A stretch of DNA of 37,014 bases. It comes from Verrucomicrobiota bacterium. GTDB taxonomy: Bacteria > Verrucomicrobiota > Verrucomicrobiia > Limisphaerales > UBA1096. The notes beneath the pieces were generated by a model. That model saw only the letters and a list, made by a program, of their open reading frames with translations. It was not told where the DNA came from and ran no database searches. Position 1 is the stretch's first letter, and the number at the start of each line of letters is the position of its first letter. The stretch spans positions 1-37,014 of the forward strand of contig JACNJE010000084.1 in NCBI GenBank assembly GCA_014382705.1. Reading direction: 5' to 3'. This document shows, piece by piece, positions 1-8,892 of this stretch. The translations under genes were made by a program, and so were the position numbers.

Positions 1-9
1 GCTAACCAC

Positions 10-253
10 AGTCTAGCGCCTCCCCTTCGGTGTCCTTTCTTAATGAGTCAACAGGCACCGACCGCACACCAGTTTAGCGACCCTTGAACGGGGGGCAATC
101 CCAAACCTGAACGATACCGTTGTTGAGTTAATGGAGAGTTTAGCGACCCTTGAACGGGGGGCAATCCCAAACGGTTCGAGAGTATCGTAGAAGTCGAACG
201 CCAGTTTCGCCCCCCGGCGGTGTTATTCCCTATTGAGTCAACTGGTGCGATCG
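10..253. repeat. Diverged flanking units around the 36-bp repeats
   Basis: The unit at 10-64 and the unit at 203-253 resemble each other more than either resembles the 36-bp repeat. Both start AGTYT and reach CGCC and CCCC. Both carry CGGTGT (28-33; 218-223), followed at the same 16-bp offset by TGAGTCAAC (44-52; 234-242). Unit starts fall at 10, 71, 137 and 203, giving steps of 61, 66 and 66 bp. The array could be read as four units of one decaying tandem repeat rather than as repeats plus spacers. Confidence 0.4.
71..238. CRISPR. CRISPR-like mini-array (2 identical 36-bp repeats, 30-bp spacers)
   Basis: Two identical 36-bp repeats lie at 71-106 and 137-172. They begin AGTTTAGCGACC and end GCAATCCCAAAC. 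They are separated by a unique 30-bp spacer (107-136) and followed by a second unique 30-bp stretch (173-202). Exactly in register, at 203, a third unit begins AGTTT.GC..CCC and then diverges, as a degenerate terminal repeat would. A 36/30 geometry is common for type II and some other CRISPR arrays. The reverse complement starts GTTTGGGATTG, also CRISPR-like. No cas gene is in the window, the array is tiny, and it lies at the window edge. It may therefore be an array end, a relic, or an unrelated tandem repeat. Confidence 0.45.
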
Positions 254-268
254 TTTGGTGATCTATTG

Positions 269-320
269 ATGAGCTTGTTTCTGATTGCTTGCGGATGCAA
301 GCAATCAGAAACAAGCTCAT
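269..320. terminator. Perfect 24-bp-arm stem-loop downstream of cysQ
   Basis: The arms at 269-292 and 297-320 are perfect reverse complements of 24 bp around a GGAT loop. On the minus strand the hairpin starts 9 bp past the stop codon of the CysQ gene, so a role in transcript termination or 3'-end stability is plausible. There is no T-run after it on either strand, so it is not a canonical intrinsic terminator. The unusually long perfect stem could also be a small mobile palindromic element. Confidence 0.45.
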
Positions 321-328
321 AGTTCGCA

Positions 329-1108
<780 letters not shown>

Positions 1109-1173
1109 TTTGTAAATTCAAAAAACAGCGTGCAGAATCTCGTTGTAATTTTCAGCGCTCTCCCTCTCCCCGG

Positions 1174-1194
1174 CCCTCTCCCGCTGGGAGAGGG
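1174..1194. repeat. Hairpin CCCTCTCCC-GCT-GGGAGAGGG
   Basis: A perfect 9-bp inverted repeat with a 3-nt loop in the cysQ-hrpB intergenic region. A related hairpin lies at 1411-1435. Elements of this CTCTCCC/GGGAGAG form are recurrent intergenic repeats in many bacteria. A transcript from either side could fold it, but no T-tract follows. Confidence 0.6.
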
Positions 1195-1381
1195 GGTTAC
1201 GCCGATCGCGGCAGCGTCATTCACTTCAGGTTTCGACATTCCTTGTTCGGCATTCGATATTCACTTTTTCAACCCTGTCCATCTTGCCCATCCATGTTTC
1301 AATTTTTTGTTGCCATCAATTTGGCCCCGAAAAGCGGCAGGGAAGGCCGCACTCCAAGACGCTTCCGCGCCACCCGTGCGC

Positions 1382-1395
1382 CGCTTGGCCAAGCG
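1382..1395. repeat. TTGGCCAA palindrome, full 14-bp form
   Basis: A perfect 14-bp palindrome, CGCTTGGCCAAGCG, outside any gene. It is one of about 45 copies of the TTGGCCAA core in the window. The intergenic location shows that the motif is not maintained only by codon choice. Confidence 0.85.
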
Positions 1396-1410
1396 CGTTG
1401 CCCTCGGCCA

Positions 1411-1435
1411 CCTTCTCCCCCGATGTGGGAGAAGG
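1411..1435. repeat. Hairpin CCTTCTCCC-N7-GGGAGAAGG
   Basis: A perfect 9-bp inverted repeat with a 7-nt loop, similar in sequence to the hairpin at 1174-1194. It lies 58 bp beyond the HrpB stop codon in the direction of HrpB transcription. It may protect or end that transcript, although no T-run follows. Confidence 0.55.
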
Positions 1436-1492
1436 AATGGGTTGCACTATTCGTGTCCATTGGCGTCCATTCGTGGTTGTCATTTTCAAAAT

Positions 1493-4081
1493 TCAAACCC
1501 AGCCCACGCCGGGGAATTTGGCCAACAGGTCTTTCCGGATTTTTGGATAGTCGCGTTGCTTGTACGTCGGCCAGTCGTCGCAGTAATCGATTTTTTTGTT
1601 TTTCGGTGTCAACAGCTTGAACCGCACGATGTGTCCGTCCTCGCAGATGCGCGGGTGCTTGGCCAAGCGAAAGCATTCATGCAGCTTCACGTGCAGTTCC
1701 ACCGGCAGCACGTTGCCGTTTTTGTCCGTTGGTTTGTCGGGGTATTCCAAACGCTTGGGTTGGTCGTCCGGCCAAGCGATCGTTTGCGGCGCGAGTTCGT
1801 CGAGCCACTCCCACTGTTCCCTCGGCATATGTTTGCGGAATGCCGGTTTTACGTCAGCAGCGACCGCCTGCTTGGCCAAGGTCATGCCCGCAAACGCCGT
1901 CGCGAGGCAATTCAAAATCGCTGCATCGTCCAGCGGCGGAAACTCCAAATCGGGCCGGGCAGCGCACAGCCAGTTGAGCCGCCGAATCCGTTGCCGGACC
2001 GAGTGGTCGAACGACTTGGGCGCGAACCATTCGCGTAAACAGGCGTTGGCCAGCGCTTGGCCGGCGGCTTGGGGATCGGCCTCTTTCGCCCGTGCGCGGC
2101 CCAGTTCGAGATCGCGAAAACGGGTGATTTCAAAGGCCTCAACGCGTTTTGGGCCGGGGTCGAACTCGCACTCGATCCGGGTCGCCAAGTCGCCGGGAAA
2201 CAACTCGCGCACCCAATCCAGTTCCACCGCCGCCGCCAAGCTCAACAATGTTTGAGCGCGGTTGCCCCGGCTGGAAATCTCGCGGATTTCGCCGACGACG
2301 AGCAGCGGCGCTTTCTGCACGACGCTCTCGCGAACGAGCGTGCCGGTGCGGCCTTCGGTCAGGCTGCAAAGCAGCGTGCCGCTGTCGCGCCGCACACACA
2401 GTTGGTCGGCAAACGCGGCGAGAATGCAGCGGCGCAGTTCGGCAGACTTCGACCGGTCGAATGCCGAAGGTGAATCGCCCGCCTTGGCCAAGCGGAGGAT
2501 TTGCCGGAACGCCGACTCGACCTCGCGACACGCCCCGGCGTGGATGCCGTGCGCGCGGCAGGCGTCGATGTTGTAGCGGCGCGAGTTGGCAAATTGCCAG
2601 GCACGCATTTGCACTTCGAAGTCAGAGTCGGCACCGTCGCGGAACGACTCCTGTGCGGCCTGCACGTTTTTGTCGTCGCGGGCGGAGCGGATGAGAATGT
2701 CGCGTCCGCCCATGAATGCCGCGCACAGCGCCGCCTCGTTGATGCAGTCGCGACGACTGCCCTCGACAATCATCCGGGCCGGGCGCGGGTGCATCGGCAG
2801 TCGCAGCATCGCGCGGCCGACGTCGGTCAAGCCGCCGGGGTTGCGGTTGGCCAAGCGCTTGGCCAAGGCGCCGAGCGAGCGGAGCAGCGACTCGGCCTTG
2901 GCCACGGCGTGGGCGTCCGGCTTGTCGAGCCAGTCGAACCGTGTCGCCTCGTCGATGCCGGCGGCGTGCAGCATCAGCACCGACTCCGACAAATCGGTGC
3001 GGTGGATTTCCGGCGTGTTGTGTTCGGGGCGATTGAGGTGGCCGCTCTCGGTCCAAAGCCGGTGGCACGTTCCCGGCGCGGTGCGGCCGGCGCGGCCGGC
3101 GCGTTGGTCGGCGGAGGCGCGGCTGATCTCCTCGATGAGCAGTGTGCCAAAGCCGCGCTCGGCGTCGAACCGGGCGACGCGGGCCAAGCCGCTGTCGATG
3201 ACGTGGCGGATGCCGTCGATGGTCACCGAGGTCTCGGCGACGTTGGTGGCGACGACGATTTTGCGGCGGCCACATTCGCCGAAAGCGCGATCCTGATCAG
3301 TGGGCGGGAGGTCGCCGTGCAGTGGGATTAACTCGACCGGCTCAGCCAGCCGCCGTCGGCCGATCGCGCTGATCGTGCCGCGAATTTCACCCATTCCCGG
3401 CATAAACACCAAAATATCGCCGGGGGAGCTGTCGCGGAGAATCTGCTCCACGGCCCCGGCGGCCTGCTCGGTGACGGGGTCGCGATTGCGGTATTGGCCA
3501 AAGCAAATATCGACGGGAAAGGTGCGCCCGCCGGAGGCGAGCACGCGGCACGGTTCGTCGTCCGCCTGGCCAAGGTAGCGGGCGATCGGCCCGGTCTCGA
3601 TGGTCGCCGACATGACGATGAGCTTGAGGTCGGCGCGCCCGGTGTGTTGCAGGGTTTTGACCAGGCCAAGCGCGAGGTCGCTCATCAGGTTGCGTTCGTG
3701 AAACTCGTCGAAGAGCACCGCGCCGACATTGGCCAGGCGCGGGTCGTCCTGCAGCCGGCGCAGCAGCACGCCTTCGGTGATGAACTCGATTTTGGTTTCG
3801 GGGCCGGTGTGGTTCTCGAAGCGAACCTGATAGCCAACCTCGGCGCCGAGCCTGGCCGAGCGTTCCCACGCGACGCGGCGGGCAAGCGATCGGGCGGCGA
3901 CGCGGCGCGGCTGAAGCACGACCACTTTGCCTCCGCCGCAAAGGACGTCGTCGAGGATGATTTGCGGCACTTGGGTGGATTTGCCGGAGCCGGTCGGCGC
4001 GGTGAGCACGAGGCGGCTGTGCACGGCGAGCGTGTCGGTGATTTCGGCGTGGATGTCCCAGATGGGGAGCGACTCATTCAT
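1493..4081 (-). CDS. hrpB: ATP-dependent RNA helicase HrpB (DEAH/RHA family)
   Basis: 862 residues, close to the usual 810-850 for HrpB. This is a cytoplasmic DExH-box helicase; in bacteria HrpB's physiological RNA target is poorly defined. Walker A GSGKST lies at residues 31-36, LQPRRVAARS (motif Ia) near 57-66, and DEFH at 125-128, the HrpB version of the DEAH box. VATNVAETSVTIDG (motif V region) and QRAGRAGR (motif VI) are both present. The C-terminal part fits the HrpB-specific extension, ending in an RKDLLAKFPG..W segment that resembles the family's usual terminal motif. The gene contains several TTGGCCAA palindromes, including a back-to-back pair at 2847-2866 coding LAKRLA-type sequence. 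The ATG at 4081 is preceded by the palindrome at 4090-4103 rather than by a clear ribosome-binding site. Confidence 0.93.
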   Translation of the reverse strand: MNESLPIWDIHAEITDTLAVHSRLVLTAPTGSGKSTQVPQIILDDVLCGGGKVVVLQPRRVAARSLARRVAWERSARLGAEVGYQVRFENHTGPETKIEFITEGVLLRRLQDDPRLANVGAVLFDEFHERNLMSDLALGLVKTLQHTGRADLKLIVMSATIETGPIARYLGQADDEPCRVLASGGRTFPVDICFGQYRNRDPVTEQAAGAVEQILRDSSPGDILVFMPGMGEIRGTISAIGRRRLAEPVELIPLHGDLPPTDQDRAFGECGRRKIVVATNVAETSVTIDGIRHVIDSGLARVARFDAERGFGTLLIEEISRASADQRAGRAGRTAPGTCHRLWTESGHLNRPEHNTPEIHRTDLSESVLMLHAAGIDEATRFDWLDKPDAHAVAKAESLLRSLGALAKRLANRNPGGLTDVGRAMLRLPMHPRPARMIVEGSRRDCINEAALCAAFMGGRDILIRSARDDKNVQAAQESFRDGADSDFEVQMRAWQFANSRRYNIDACRAHGIHAGACREVESAFRQILRLAKAGDSPSAFDRSKSAELRRCILAAFADQLCVRRDSGTLLCSLTEGRTGTLVRESVVQKAPLLVVGEIREISSRGNRAQTLLSLAAAVELDWVRELFPGDLATRIECEFDPGPKRVEAFEITRFRDLELGRARAKEADPQAAGQALANACLREWFAPKSFDHSVRQRIRRLNWLCAARPDLEFPPLDDAAILNCLATAFAGMTLAKQAVAADVKPAFRKHMPREQWEWLDELAPQTIAWPDDQPKRLEYPDKPTDKNGNVLPVELHVKLHECFRLAKHPRICEDGHIVRFKLLTPKNKKIDYCDDWPTYKQRDYPKIRKDLLAKFPGVGWV

Positions 4082-4089
4082 GCCGCGTG

Positions 4090-4103
4090 CGCTTGGCCAA
4101 GCG
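4090..4103. repeat. TTGGCCAA palindrome between ribBA and hrpB
   Basis: A perfect 14-bp CGCTTGGCCAAGCG fills much of the 39-bp gap between the ribBA stop and the hrpB start. As RNA it could form a small hairpin just upstream of the hrpB start, which might influence coupling of the two minus-strand genes. That effect is an inference. Confidence 0.8.
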
Positions 4104-4120
4104 GGGAAGGGGGCGGGGCG

Positions 4121-5335
4121 TCAAAGCAGGTGGCCCAGTTTTTCGCGCTTGGTCTTGAGGTAACCCTTGTTGTGCTGGTTCGGCTTCACGCGGATCGGCA
4201 CCTGCTCGACGATCTCGAGGCCGTACCCCTCCAGCCCGACGACCTTTTTCGGGTTGTTGGTGAGCAGGCGGATTTTCTGGATGCCAAGGTCGGCGAGGAT
4301 CTGTGCGCCGATGCCGTACTCGCGCAGGTCCATCGGGAAGCCGAGTTTCTCGTTGGCCTCGACGGTGTCGAGGCCGCCCTGCTGGAGCTTGTAAGCCTTG
4401 ATTTTAGGGGCCAAACCGATGCCGCGGCCTTCCTGGCGCATGTACAGGATCACCCCGTGGCCGGCGGCGGAAACCTGCTTCATCGCCTGCTGGAGCTGCG
4501 CCCCGCAATCGCAGCGTCGCGAGCCGAACACGTCGCCGGTGAGGCATTCGCTGTGGACGCGCACGAGCGTGCGGCGGCGGGTGCTCATGCTGCCTTTGAC
4601 GAGGGCAAGGTGGTGCTGGCCGTCGATGGTGGAGCGGTACAGGTGCAGGTCGAACTCGCCGAAGTCGGTCGGCATTTTGATGACCTCCTCGCAGGCGACG
4701 AGCTTTTCGCGTTTGCGGCGGTGCTCGATAAGCTGCTCGATGGAGCAGAGCTTGAGCTTGTGCCTCTTCGCGAAGCGGCGCAGCTCCGGCAGGCGGGCCA
4801 TCGAGCCGTCGTCATTCATGATCTCGCAAATGACGCCCATCGGCCGGCAGCCGGCGAGGCGGGCGAGGTCGACCGCCGCCTCCGTGTGCCCGGCGCGCTG
4901 GAGCACGCCGCCGGTTTTCGCGCGCAGCGGGAAGACGTGGCCCGGCTGCACGAGGTCGTCGGCGATCGAGGTGGGGTTGGCCAATGTCTTGATTGTCTTC
5001 GCGCGGTCGGCGGCGCTGATGCCGGTGGTGATGCCTTGCGCGGCATCGACGCTGATCTGGAAATCGGTGCGATGGCCTTCGCGATTGTTGAGCACCATGC
5101 GTTCAATGCCGAGCTGTTGCAGGCGCTCCGGCGCGGTCGGCGCGCAGATGAGGCCGCGGCCGTGCTTGGCCATGAAGTTGACCGCCTTGGCCGTGGTCTT
5201 CTCGGCGGCCATGATGAGGTCGCCCTCGTTTTCGCGGTCGGCGTCGTCGACGACGACGACCATGTTGCCGCGCGCGATGTCGCGCAGCACCGCCTCGATG
5301 GAGTCAAACTTGCCCGTGATTTTCTTTGCCGCCAT
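4121..5335 (-). CDS. ribBA: Bifunctional 3,4-dihydroxy-2-butanone-4-phosphate synthase / GTP cyclohydrolase II
   Basis: 404 residues, the normal RibBA length. The protein makes both precursors of riboflavin: the N-terminal half converts ribulose 5-phosphate to the four-carbon unit, and the C-terminal half opens GTP. The N-terminal half has the acidic signature DDADRENEGD (residues 30-39) and FMAKHGRGLIC. The C-terminal half has the zinc-binding cysteines in SECLTGDVFGSRRCDCGAQ (around 260-275), MRQEGRGIGL and the TNNPKK segment with a LREYGIGAQ helix before it. It starts at ATG (MAAKKITGKF). The 170-bp gap to the divergent protease gene contains two TTGGCCAA palindromes and no recognisable FMN riboswitch. 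It is probably co-transcribed with hrpB, 39 bp downstream. Confidence 0.95.
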   Translation of the reverse strand: MAAKKITGKFDSIEAVLRDIARGNMVVVVDDADRENEGDLIMAAEKTTAKAVNFMAKHGRGLICAPTAPERLQQLGIERMVLNNREGHRTDFQISVDAAQGITTGISAADRAKTIKTLANPTSIADDLVQPGHVFPLRAKTGGVLQRAGHTEAAVDLARLAGCRPMGVICEIMNDDGSMARLPELRRFAKRHKLKLCSIEQLIEHRRKREKLVACEEVIKMPTDFGEFDLHLYRSTIDGQHHLALVKGSMSTRRRTLVRVHSECLTGDVFGSRRCDCGAQLQQAMKQVSAAGHGVILYMRQEGRGIGLAPKIKAYKLQQGGLDTVEANEKLGFPMDLREYGIGAQILADLGIQKIRLLTNNPKKVVGLEGYGLEIVEQVPIRVKPNQHNKGYLKTKREKLGHLL

Positions 5336-5363
5336 GTTACCCGCCCGTGCGGGAGGCTACCCG

Positions 5364-5437
5364 CGCTTGGCCAAGCGGTCGAGAGTTGAGGCGCGGCAGG
5401 CGGATAAACCGCCGGGTTCATGCTTGAAATTGGCCAA
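5364..5437. repeat. Two TTGGCCAA palindromes in a divergent promoter region
   Basis: A full CGCTTGGCCAAGCG lies at 5364-5377 and a second core TTGGCCAA at 5430-5437. Both sit between the divergently transcribed ribBA and the protease gene. A further GC-rich inverted repeat (CCCGCCCGTGCGGG-like, about 5340-5352) lies next to the ribBA start. Confidence 0.75.
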
Positions 5438-5505
5438 GCGTGGGGCACATTCCCGGTTGCCCACAGGGGCGAAAGGCGGGCGAACCGGCCCGGAAAATTT
5501 TTGCC

Positions 5506-8313
5506 ATGAAAAAACAGACATCACTCATCGTCGCCGCGCTTGGCCTTGTGACGGCCGCCGCGATCGCTCAAACCCCGACCCCGGCCAAGCCGGCGGCCAA
5601 GCCGCCCACCGCCAAGCCGGACTTTCCGGCGTACACCACGGTGCTCAAGGGCTACGAGCAGGTCATCTCCAGCATGGACAAAAAATCGAGCCTGTTCTCC
5701 ATCTACGTGCGCAAGAAGGATCAGCAGATGCTCGGCGCGCTGCCGGCCGGGTTCGAGTCAAAGCGGTTTTTCATCGCGACCACTGTGGCGGGCGGCGAGG
5801 AGGAAGCCGGGCTGCAGGTCAGCGACCGTTACGTTTATTTCAAGCGGTTGGACAAGCGGTTGCTGCTCATTCAGCCGAATCTCAAGATCCGCTCGACCGG
5901 CGATCCGGAATCGAAGGCGTCCATTAAGCGACTGTTCACCGACCGGGTTCTCGTGGACGTCCCGATACTGACCGTCATGTCCAAGAATCGCCCGGTGATC
6001 GACATGGATGCCCTGCTTCTGGGATCCGCCTCGAAGTTTTTCGGGAGCAAGGGATCGGGGATCAACCCCCGCTTGGCTCAAATTCGCACGGCAAAGGCAT
6101 TCCCGTCCAACGTGGAACTGGCGTTCACGGTGCCCGACCGCAACGGCATTCTGAAAACCCTCCATTACTCAATCAGTTCCATCACGCCGAGCAAGACGTA
6201 CAAGCCGCGCTTGGCGGATCACAGGGTGGGGTTTTTCACCACGGGCTACTCTGATTTTGGCAAGTACAACGACGACAAAAAAAAGGTGCGCTACATCAAT
6301 CGCTGGCACCTCGAAAAGGCTGATCCCAAGCTCAAGATCAGCCCGGTGAAAAACCCGATCATCTTTTACATCGAGCACACCACGCCGGTGCGCTACCGCC
6401 GCTGGGTTCGCGAGGGTGTGCTGATGTGGAACAAGGCGTTCGAGAAAGTGGGCTTGGCCAACGCGATCGAGGTTTATTATCAGGATGCCTCCACCGGGGC
6501 ACACATGGAGAAAGACCCGGAGGATGCCCGGTACAACTTTGTCCGCTGGTTGAACAACGACGTTGGCCGCGCGGTCGGGCCGAGCCGGGTCAACCCGTTG
6601 ACGGGGGAAATCCTCGACGCGGACATCATCCTGAACGACGGATGGATTCGCCACTTCGAGATGCAGTACAACAAGATACTCCCGAAGATCGCAATGCAGA
6701 GCTTTACGCCGGAAACGCTTGCGTGGCTCAAGGAGCATCCCGAATGGGATCCGCGCGTGCGCTTGGCCCATCCGTCCCAGCGAGGTTCGGTTCGCGCCCG
6801 ACTTGCGGCGATGGGGGCGGAAGCCTACGGGGGCCATCCCTTGGCCAAGGCGGACGGGGAATTGATTGGGGATGACGAGTTCGACGGGCTTCACGGACGG
6901 GTCAGCCAGGTCAACGGCCATTGCCTGGCGGCGGACTGCAAGTCGCTCGATCTTGCGAGCATGCGATTTGAATTTGCCTTGGCTGCTGCCGAGGCCAAGG
7001 CGAGCGGCAAGCCGGAGCCAAAGAACCCGGAGGTTTTGATCGACGGGGTGCCGGAATGGTTTATCGGCCCGCTGGTGGCGGATGTCATCGCGCACGAGGT
7101 CGGGCACACGCTGGGCCTGAGTCACAACTTCAAGGCCTCCAGTGTTCATTCGCTCGAGAAAATCAACAGCGACGAACTCAAGGGCAAGCAGCCGTTTGCC
7201 GGCTCGGTGATGGACTACATCACCGTCATCCGCTTCAAGGGCATCGGCAAAAAGCAGGGGGATCATGTCATGATCGACATCGGCCCTTACGACCATTGGG
7301 CCATCGAGTACGGCTACACCATCGTCAGCAAGCCGGAAGAGTTGAAGAAAGTGCTCAGCCGGGTTTCCGAGCCTCAACTGGCCTTCGCGGATGATCTGGA
7401 TAATTACGGTTCCGACCCGCTCGCCCAGTCGTATGACTTCTCCTCGAACCCCATTCAGTTTGCACGCAGCCAGATGAATATCGTGAAACATCACCGAGGC
7501 AAGTTGATCGATCAATTCGTGAAAGAAGGGCAGAGCTGGGCCAAGGCGCGGGACGGGTATCACCTGACGCTTTCACTCCAATCGCGGGCGGTCAGCATGA
7601 TGGGAAAATGGATCGGTGGCTCGTTCGTGAATCGCGATCGGAAGGGCGACCCCGGCAATCGGCATCCGGTCACTCCGGTGCCGACCAAGAAACAGCGCGA
7701 GGCGCTGGAGTTCATGCTTGAGAACACCTTCAAGGACGAAGCGTTCGGCCTCAACACCGAGCTGCTCCGCCGCATGGGAACCGAACGCTGGCTGGACAGT
7801 TATTCCAGTCTGGCTGTCGACACCATTTGGCCAGTGCACGAAAAGGTGATGGGCATCCAAGCCTCCACGCTGACGATGATCCTCAACCCGACCACGCTGG
7901 GCCGTGTGTACGACAACGAGTTCCTCGTCGAGGCCGACAAGGACGCCATCACGCTGCCGGAGATTTTGACCAAGCTCGACGATGCCATTTGGACCGAGCT
8001 GAAGGCCCCGGCCAAGGGCGAACATTCCGCCCGCAAGCCGCTGATCTCGAGCCTGCGGCGCAACCTCCAGCGCGAGCACCTCGAGCGGCTGGTCAGCCTC
8101 AGCATGCCCGGCTCGTGGCGCGGGGCCAGTTCGCGGCCGTTGGCCAATCTGGCGAGCCAGCAGCTCCGCGGCTTGGCCAAGCGCATCGATGCGGCGCAAC
8201 AGGCCGAGGGCGTGACGCTTGATCCCTACACCGCCGCCCACCTTTCCGAGGCGGGCGAGCTGATTAAAAAGACCCTCGACGCCGGCATCATCTACGGCAG
8301 CACGAAGATTTAG
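5506..8313 (+). CDS. Secreted zinc-dependent metalloprotease, DUF5117/DUF4953-type metzincin
   Basis: 935 residues from the ATG at 5506. An in-frame earlier start at 5440 would add 22 residues ahead of an evident signal peptide (MKKQTSLIVAALGLVTAAA, cleavage near AIA-QT), so 5506 is preferred. The zinc site HEVGHTLGLSH is at residues 530-540 (His530, Glu531, His534, His540). A Met-turn-like SVMDY follows, with Met569, as in metzincins. The layout (signal peptide, roughly 500-residue beta-rich N-terminal part, catalytic site in the middle, long helical C-terminal part) matches the large DUF5117/DUF5118/DUF4953 bacterial proteases found in Bacteroidota and PVC bacteria. Substrate unknown. It probably acts in the periplasm or outside the cell. 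Four TTGGCCAA cores fall in the coding sequence (6454, 6841, 8140, 8173). Confidence 0.9.
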   Translation: MKKQTSLIVAALGLVTAAAIAQTPTPAKPAAKPPTAKPDFPAYTTVLKGYEQVISSMDKKSSLFSIYVRKKDQQMLGALPAGFESKRFFIATTVAGGEEEAGLQVSDRYVYFKRLDKRLLLIQPNLKIRSTGDPESKASIKRLFTDRVLVDVPILTVMSKNRPVIDMDALLLGSASKFFGSKGSGINPRLAQIRTAKAFPSNVELAFTVPDRNGILKTLHYSISSITPSKTYKPRLADHRVGFFTTGYSDFGKYNDDKKKVRYINRWHLEKADPKLKISPVKNPIIFYIEHTTPVRYRRWVREGVLMWNKAFEKVGLANAIEVYYQDASTGAHMEKDPEDARYNFVRWLNNDVGRAVGPSRVNPLTGEILDADIILNDGWIRHFEMQYNKILPKIAMQSFTPETLAWLKEHPEWDPRVRLAHPSQRGSVRARLAAMGAEAYGGHPLAKADGELIGDDEFDGLHGRVSQVNGHCLAADCKSLDLASMRFEFALAAAEAKASGKPEPKNPEVLIDGVPEWFIGPLVADVIAHEVGHTLGLSHNFKASSVHSLEKINSDELKGKQPFAGSVMDYITVIRFKGIGKKQGDHVMIDIGPYDHWAIEYGYTIVSKPEELKKVLSRVSEPQLAFADDLDNYGSDPLAQSYDFSSNPIQFARSQMNIVKHHRGKLIDQFVKEGQSWAKARDGYHLTLSLQSRAVSMMGKWIGGSFVNRDRKGDPGNRHPVTPVPTKKQREALEFMLENTFKDEAFGLNTELLRRMGTERWLDSYSSLAVDTIWPVHEKVMGIQASTLTMILNPTTLGRVYDNEFLVEADKDAITLPEILTKLDDAIWTELKAPAKGEHSARKPLISSLRRNLQREHLERLVSLSMPGSWRGASSRPLANLASQQLRGLAKRIDAAQQAEGVTLDPYTAAHLSEAGELIKKTLDAGIIYGSTKI

Positions 8314-8374
8314 CGTAACCCTGCTGGAGTTGTGGAACTCGAGATTCGAGGCATAAGGTTCAAGGAATTTGGTT

Positions 8375-8647
8375 ATGCCGACGATTTCAATGTTCTACGG
8401 AATCCTGATTCGGATGTTTTTTCGCGATGTGGAAAAACATCACACACCGCATATTCATGCTGAATATCAGGGTGATTTTGCCGTTTACTCAATTCTCGAT
8501 GGTTCGATATTAGCGGGTCGATTGCCGCAGAAAAAACATAAACTTGTGGTTGCGTGGCTTGAGATTCATCGGGAAGATTTGGCGGTCGACTGGGAGTTGG
8601 CCGCCAATGGTAAAACTCCGTTTCCAATAAAAGGACTCGATCAATGA
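8375..8647 (+). CDS. DUF4160 domain protein
   Basis: 90 residues from the ATG at 8375, which has AAGGA at 8362-8366 at good spacing. An upstream TTG is not needed. The pattern SMFYGILIRMFFRD..KHHTPHIHAEY, then a LAGRLP segment and a W....ED...W segment, is characteristic of DUF4160. The stop overlaps the next start as ATGA, indicating translational coupling. DUF4160 and DUF2442 genes occur as adjacent pairs in many genomes and are suspected toxin-antitoxin-like modules, but no biochemical function is established. Composition is visibly more AT-rich than in the neighbouring protease gene, which fits a mobile cassette. Confidence 0.85.
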   Translation: MPTISMFYGILIRMFFRDVEKHHTPHIHAEYQGDFAVYSILDGSILAGRLPQKKHKLVVAWLEIHREDLAVDWELAANGKTPFPIKGLDQ

Positions 8648-8889
8648 AAATAACCGAAGTGCAACCGGAGTTGAATTACCAACTTCGGGTCGTGGCTGCT
8701 GATGGTCGCATCGGTTTGTTTGACGTGCGCCCCTATCTGAAATACGAGGCATTTGCAGCGCTGGTGAAGGACGACGAATTTGCGCGAGTGTCCAACGGCG
8801 GTTACTTCGTTGAATGGGATTGTGGTGCCGACCTGTCCGCAGACACCATCGAGGCAAAGTGGAAAGTCTCAACACCGGTGACGGCCTGA
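8644..8889 (+). CDS. DUF2442 domain protein
   Basis: 81 residues, beginning MKITEVQPELNYQLRV. The family features are ITEV..., a DGRIGLFDVRPYL segment, and W.CGADLSADTIE at the C-terminus (usually W..GADL..D.L). The start overlaps the DUF4160 stop by 4 bp. The pairing with DUF4160 is the strongest clue to function. The two may form a small regulatory or toxin-antitoxin-like unit, which is an inference. Confidence 0.85.
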   Translation: MKITEVQPELNYQLRVVAADGRIGLFDVRPYLKYEAFAALVKDDEFARVSNGGYFVEWDCGADLSADTIEAKWKVSTPVTA

Positions 8890-8892
8890 CCA

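Larger units (their letters stand above)
1109..1492. other. Intergenic region with repeated short hairpins
   Basis: No gene is supported here. The region holds two similar GA/CT-rich hairpins (1174-1194 and 1411-1435), one full CGCTTGGCCAAGCG palindrome (1382-1395) and a short direct repeat of GTCCATT(G/C)G within about 1453-1476. The stretch at about 1224-1270 is AT-richer and repeats CATTC/TTCGACATTC-like words. It looks like accumulated intergenic repeats between cysQ and hrpB. Confidence 0.6.

Noticed and set aside
4090-4103. TTGGCCAA palindromes as intrinsic terminators
   Set aside because: Most copies have no T-tract and many lie inside genes or before start codons, so termination cannot be their general role.
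3494-5389. 631-residue plus-strand open frame opposite hrpB and ribBA
   Set aside because: It is antisense to HrpB and RibBA across the gap between them, with composition typical of shadow frames.
5336-5505. FMN riboswitch before ribBA
   Set aside because: The minus-strand leader lacks the conserved FMN-aptamer core; only palindromes and a short GC-rich inverted repeat are seen.
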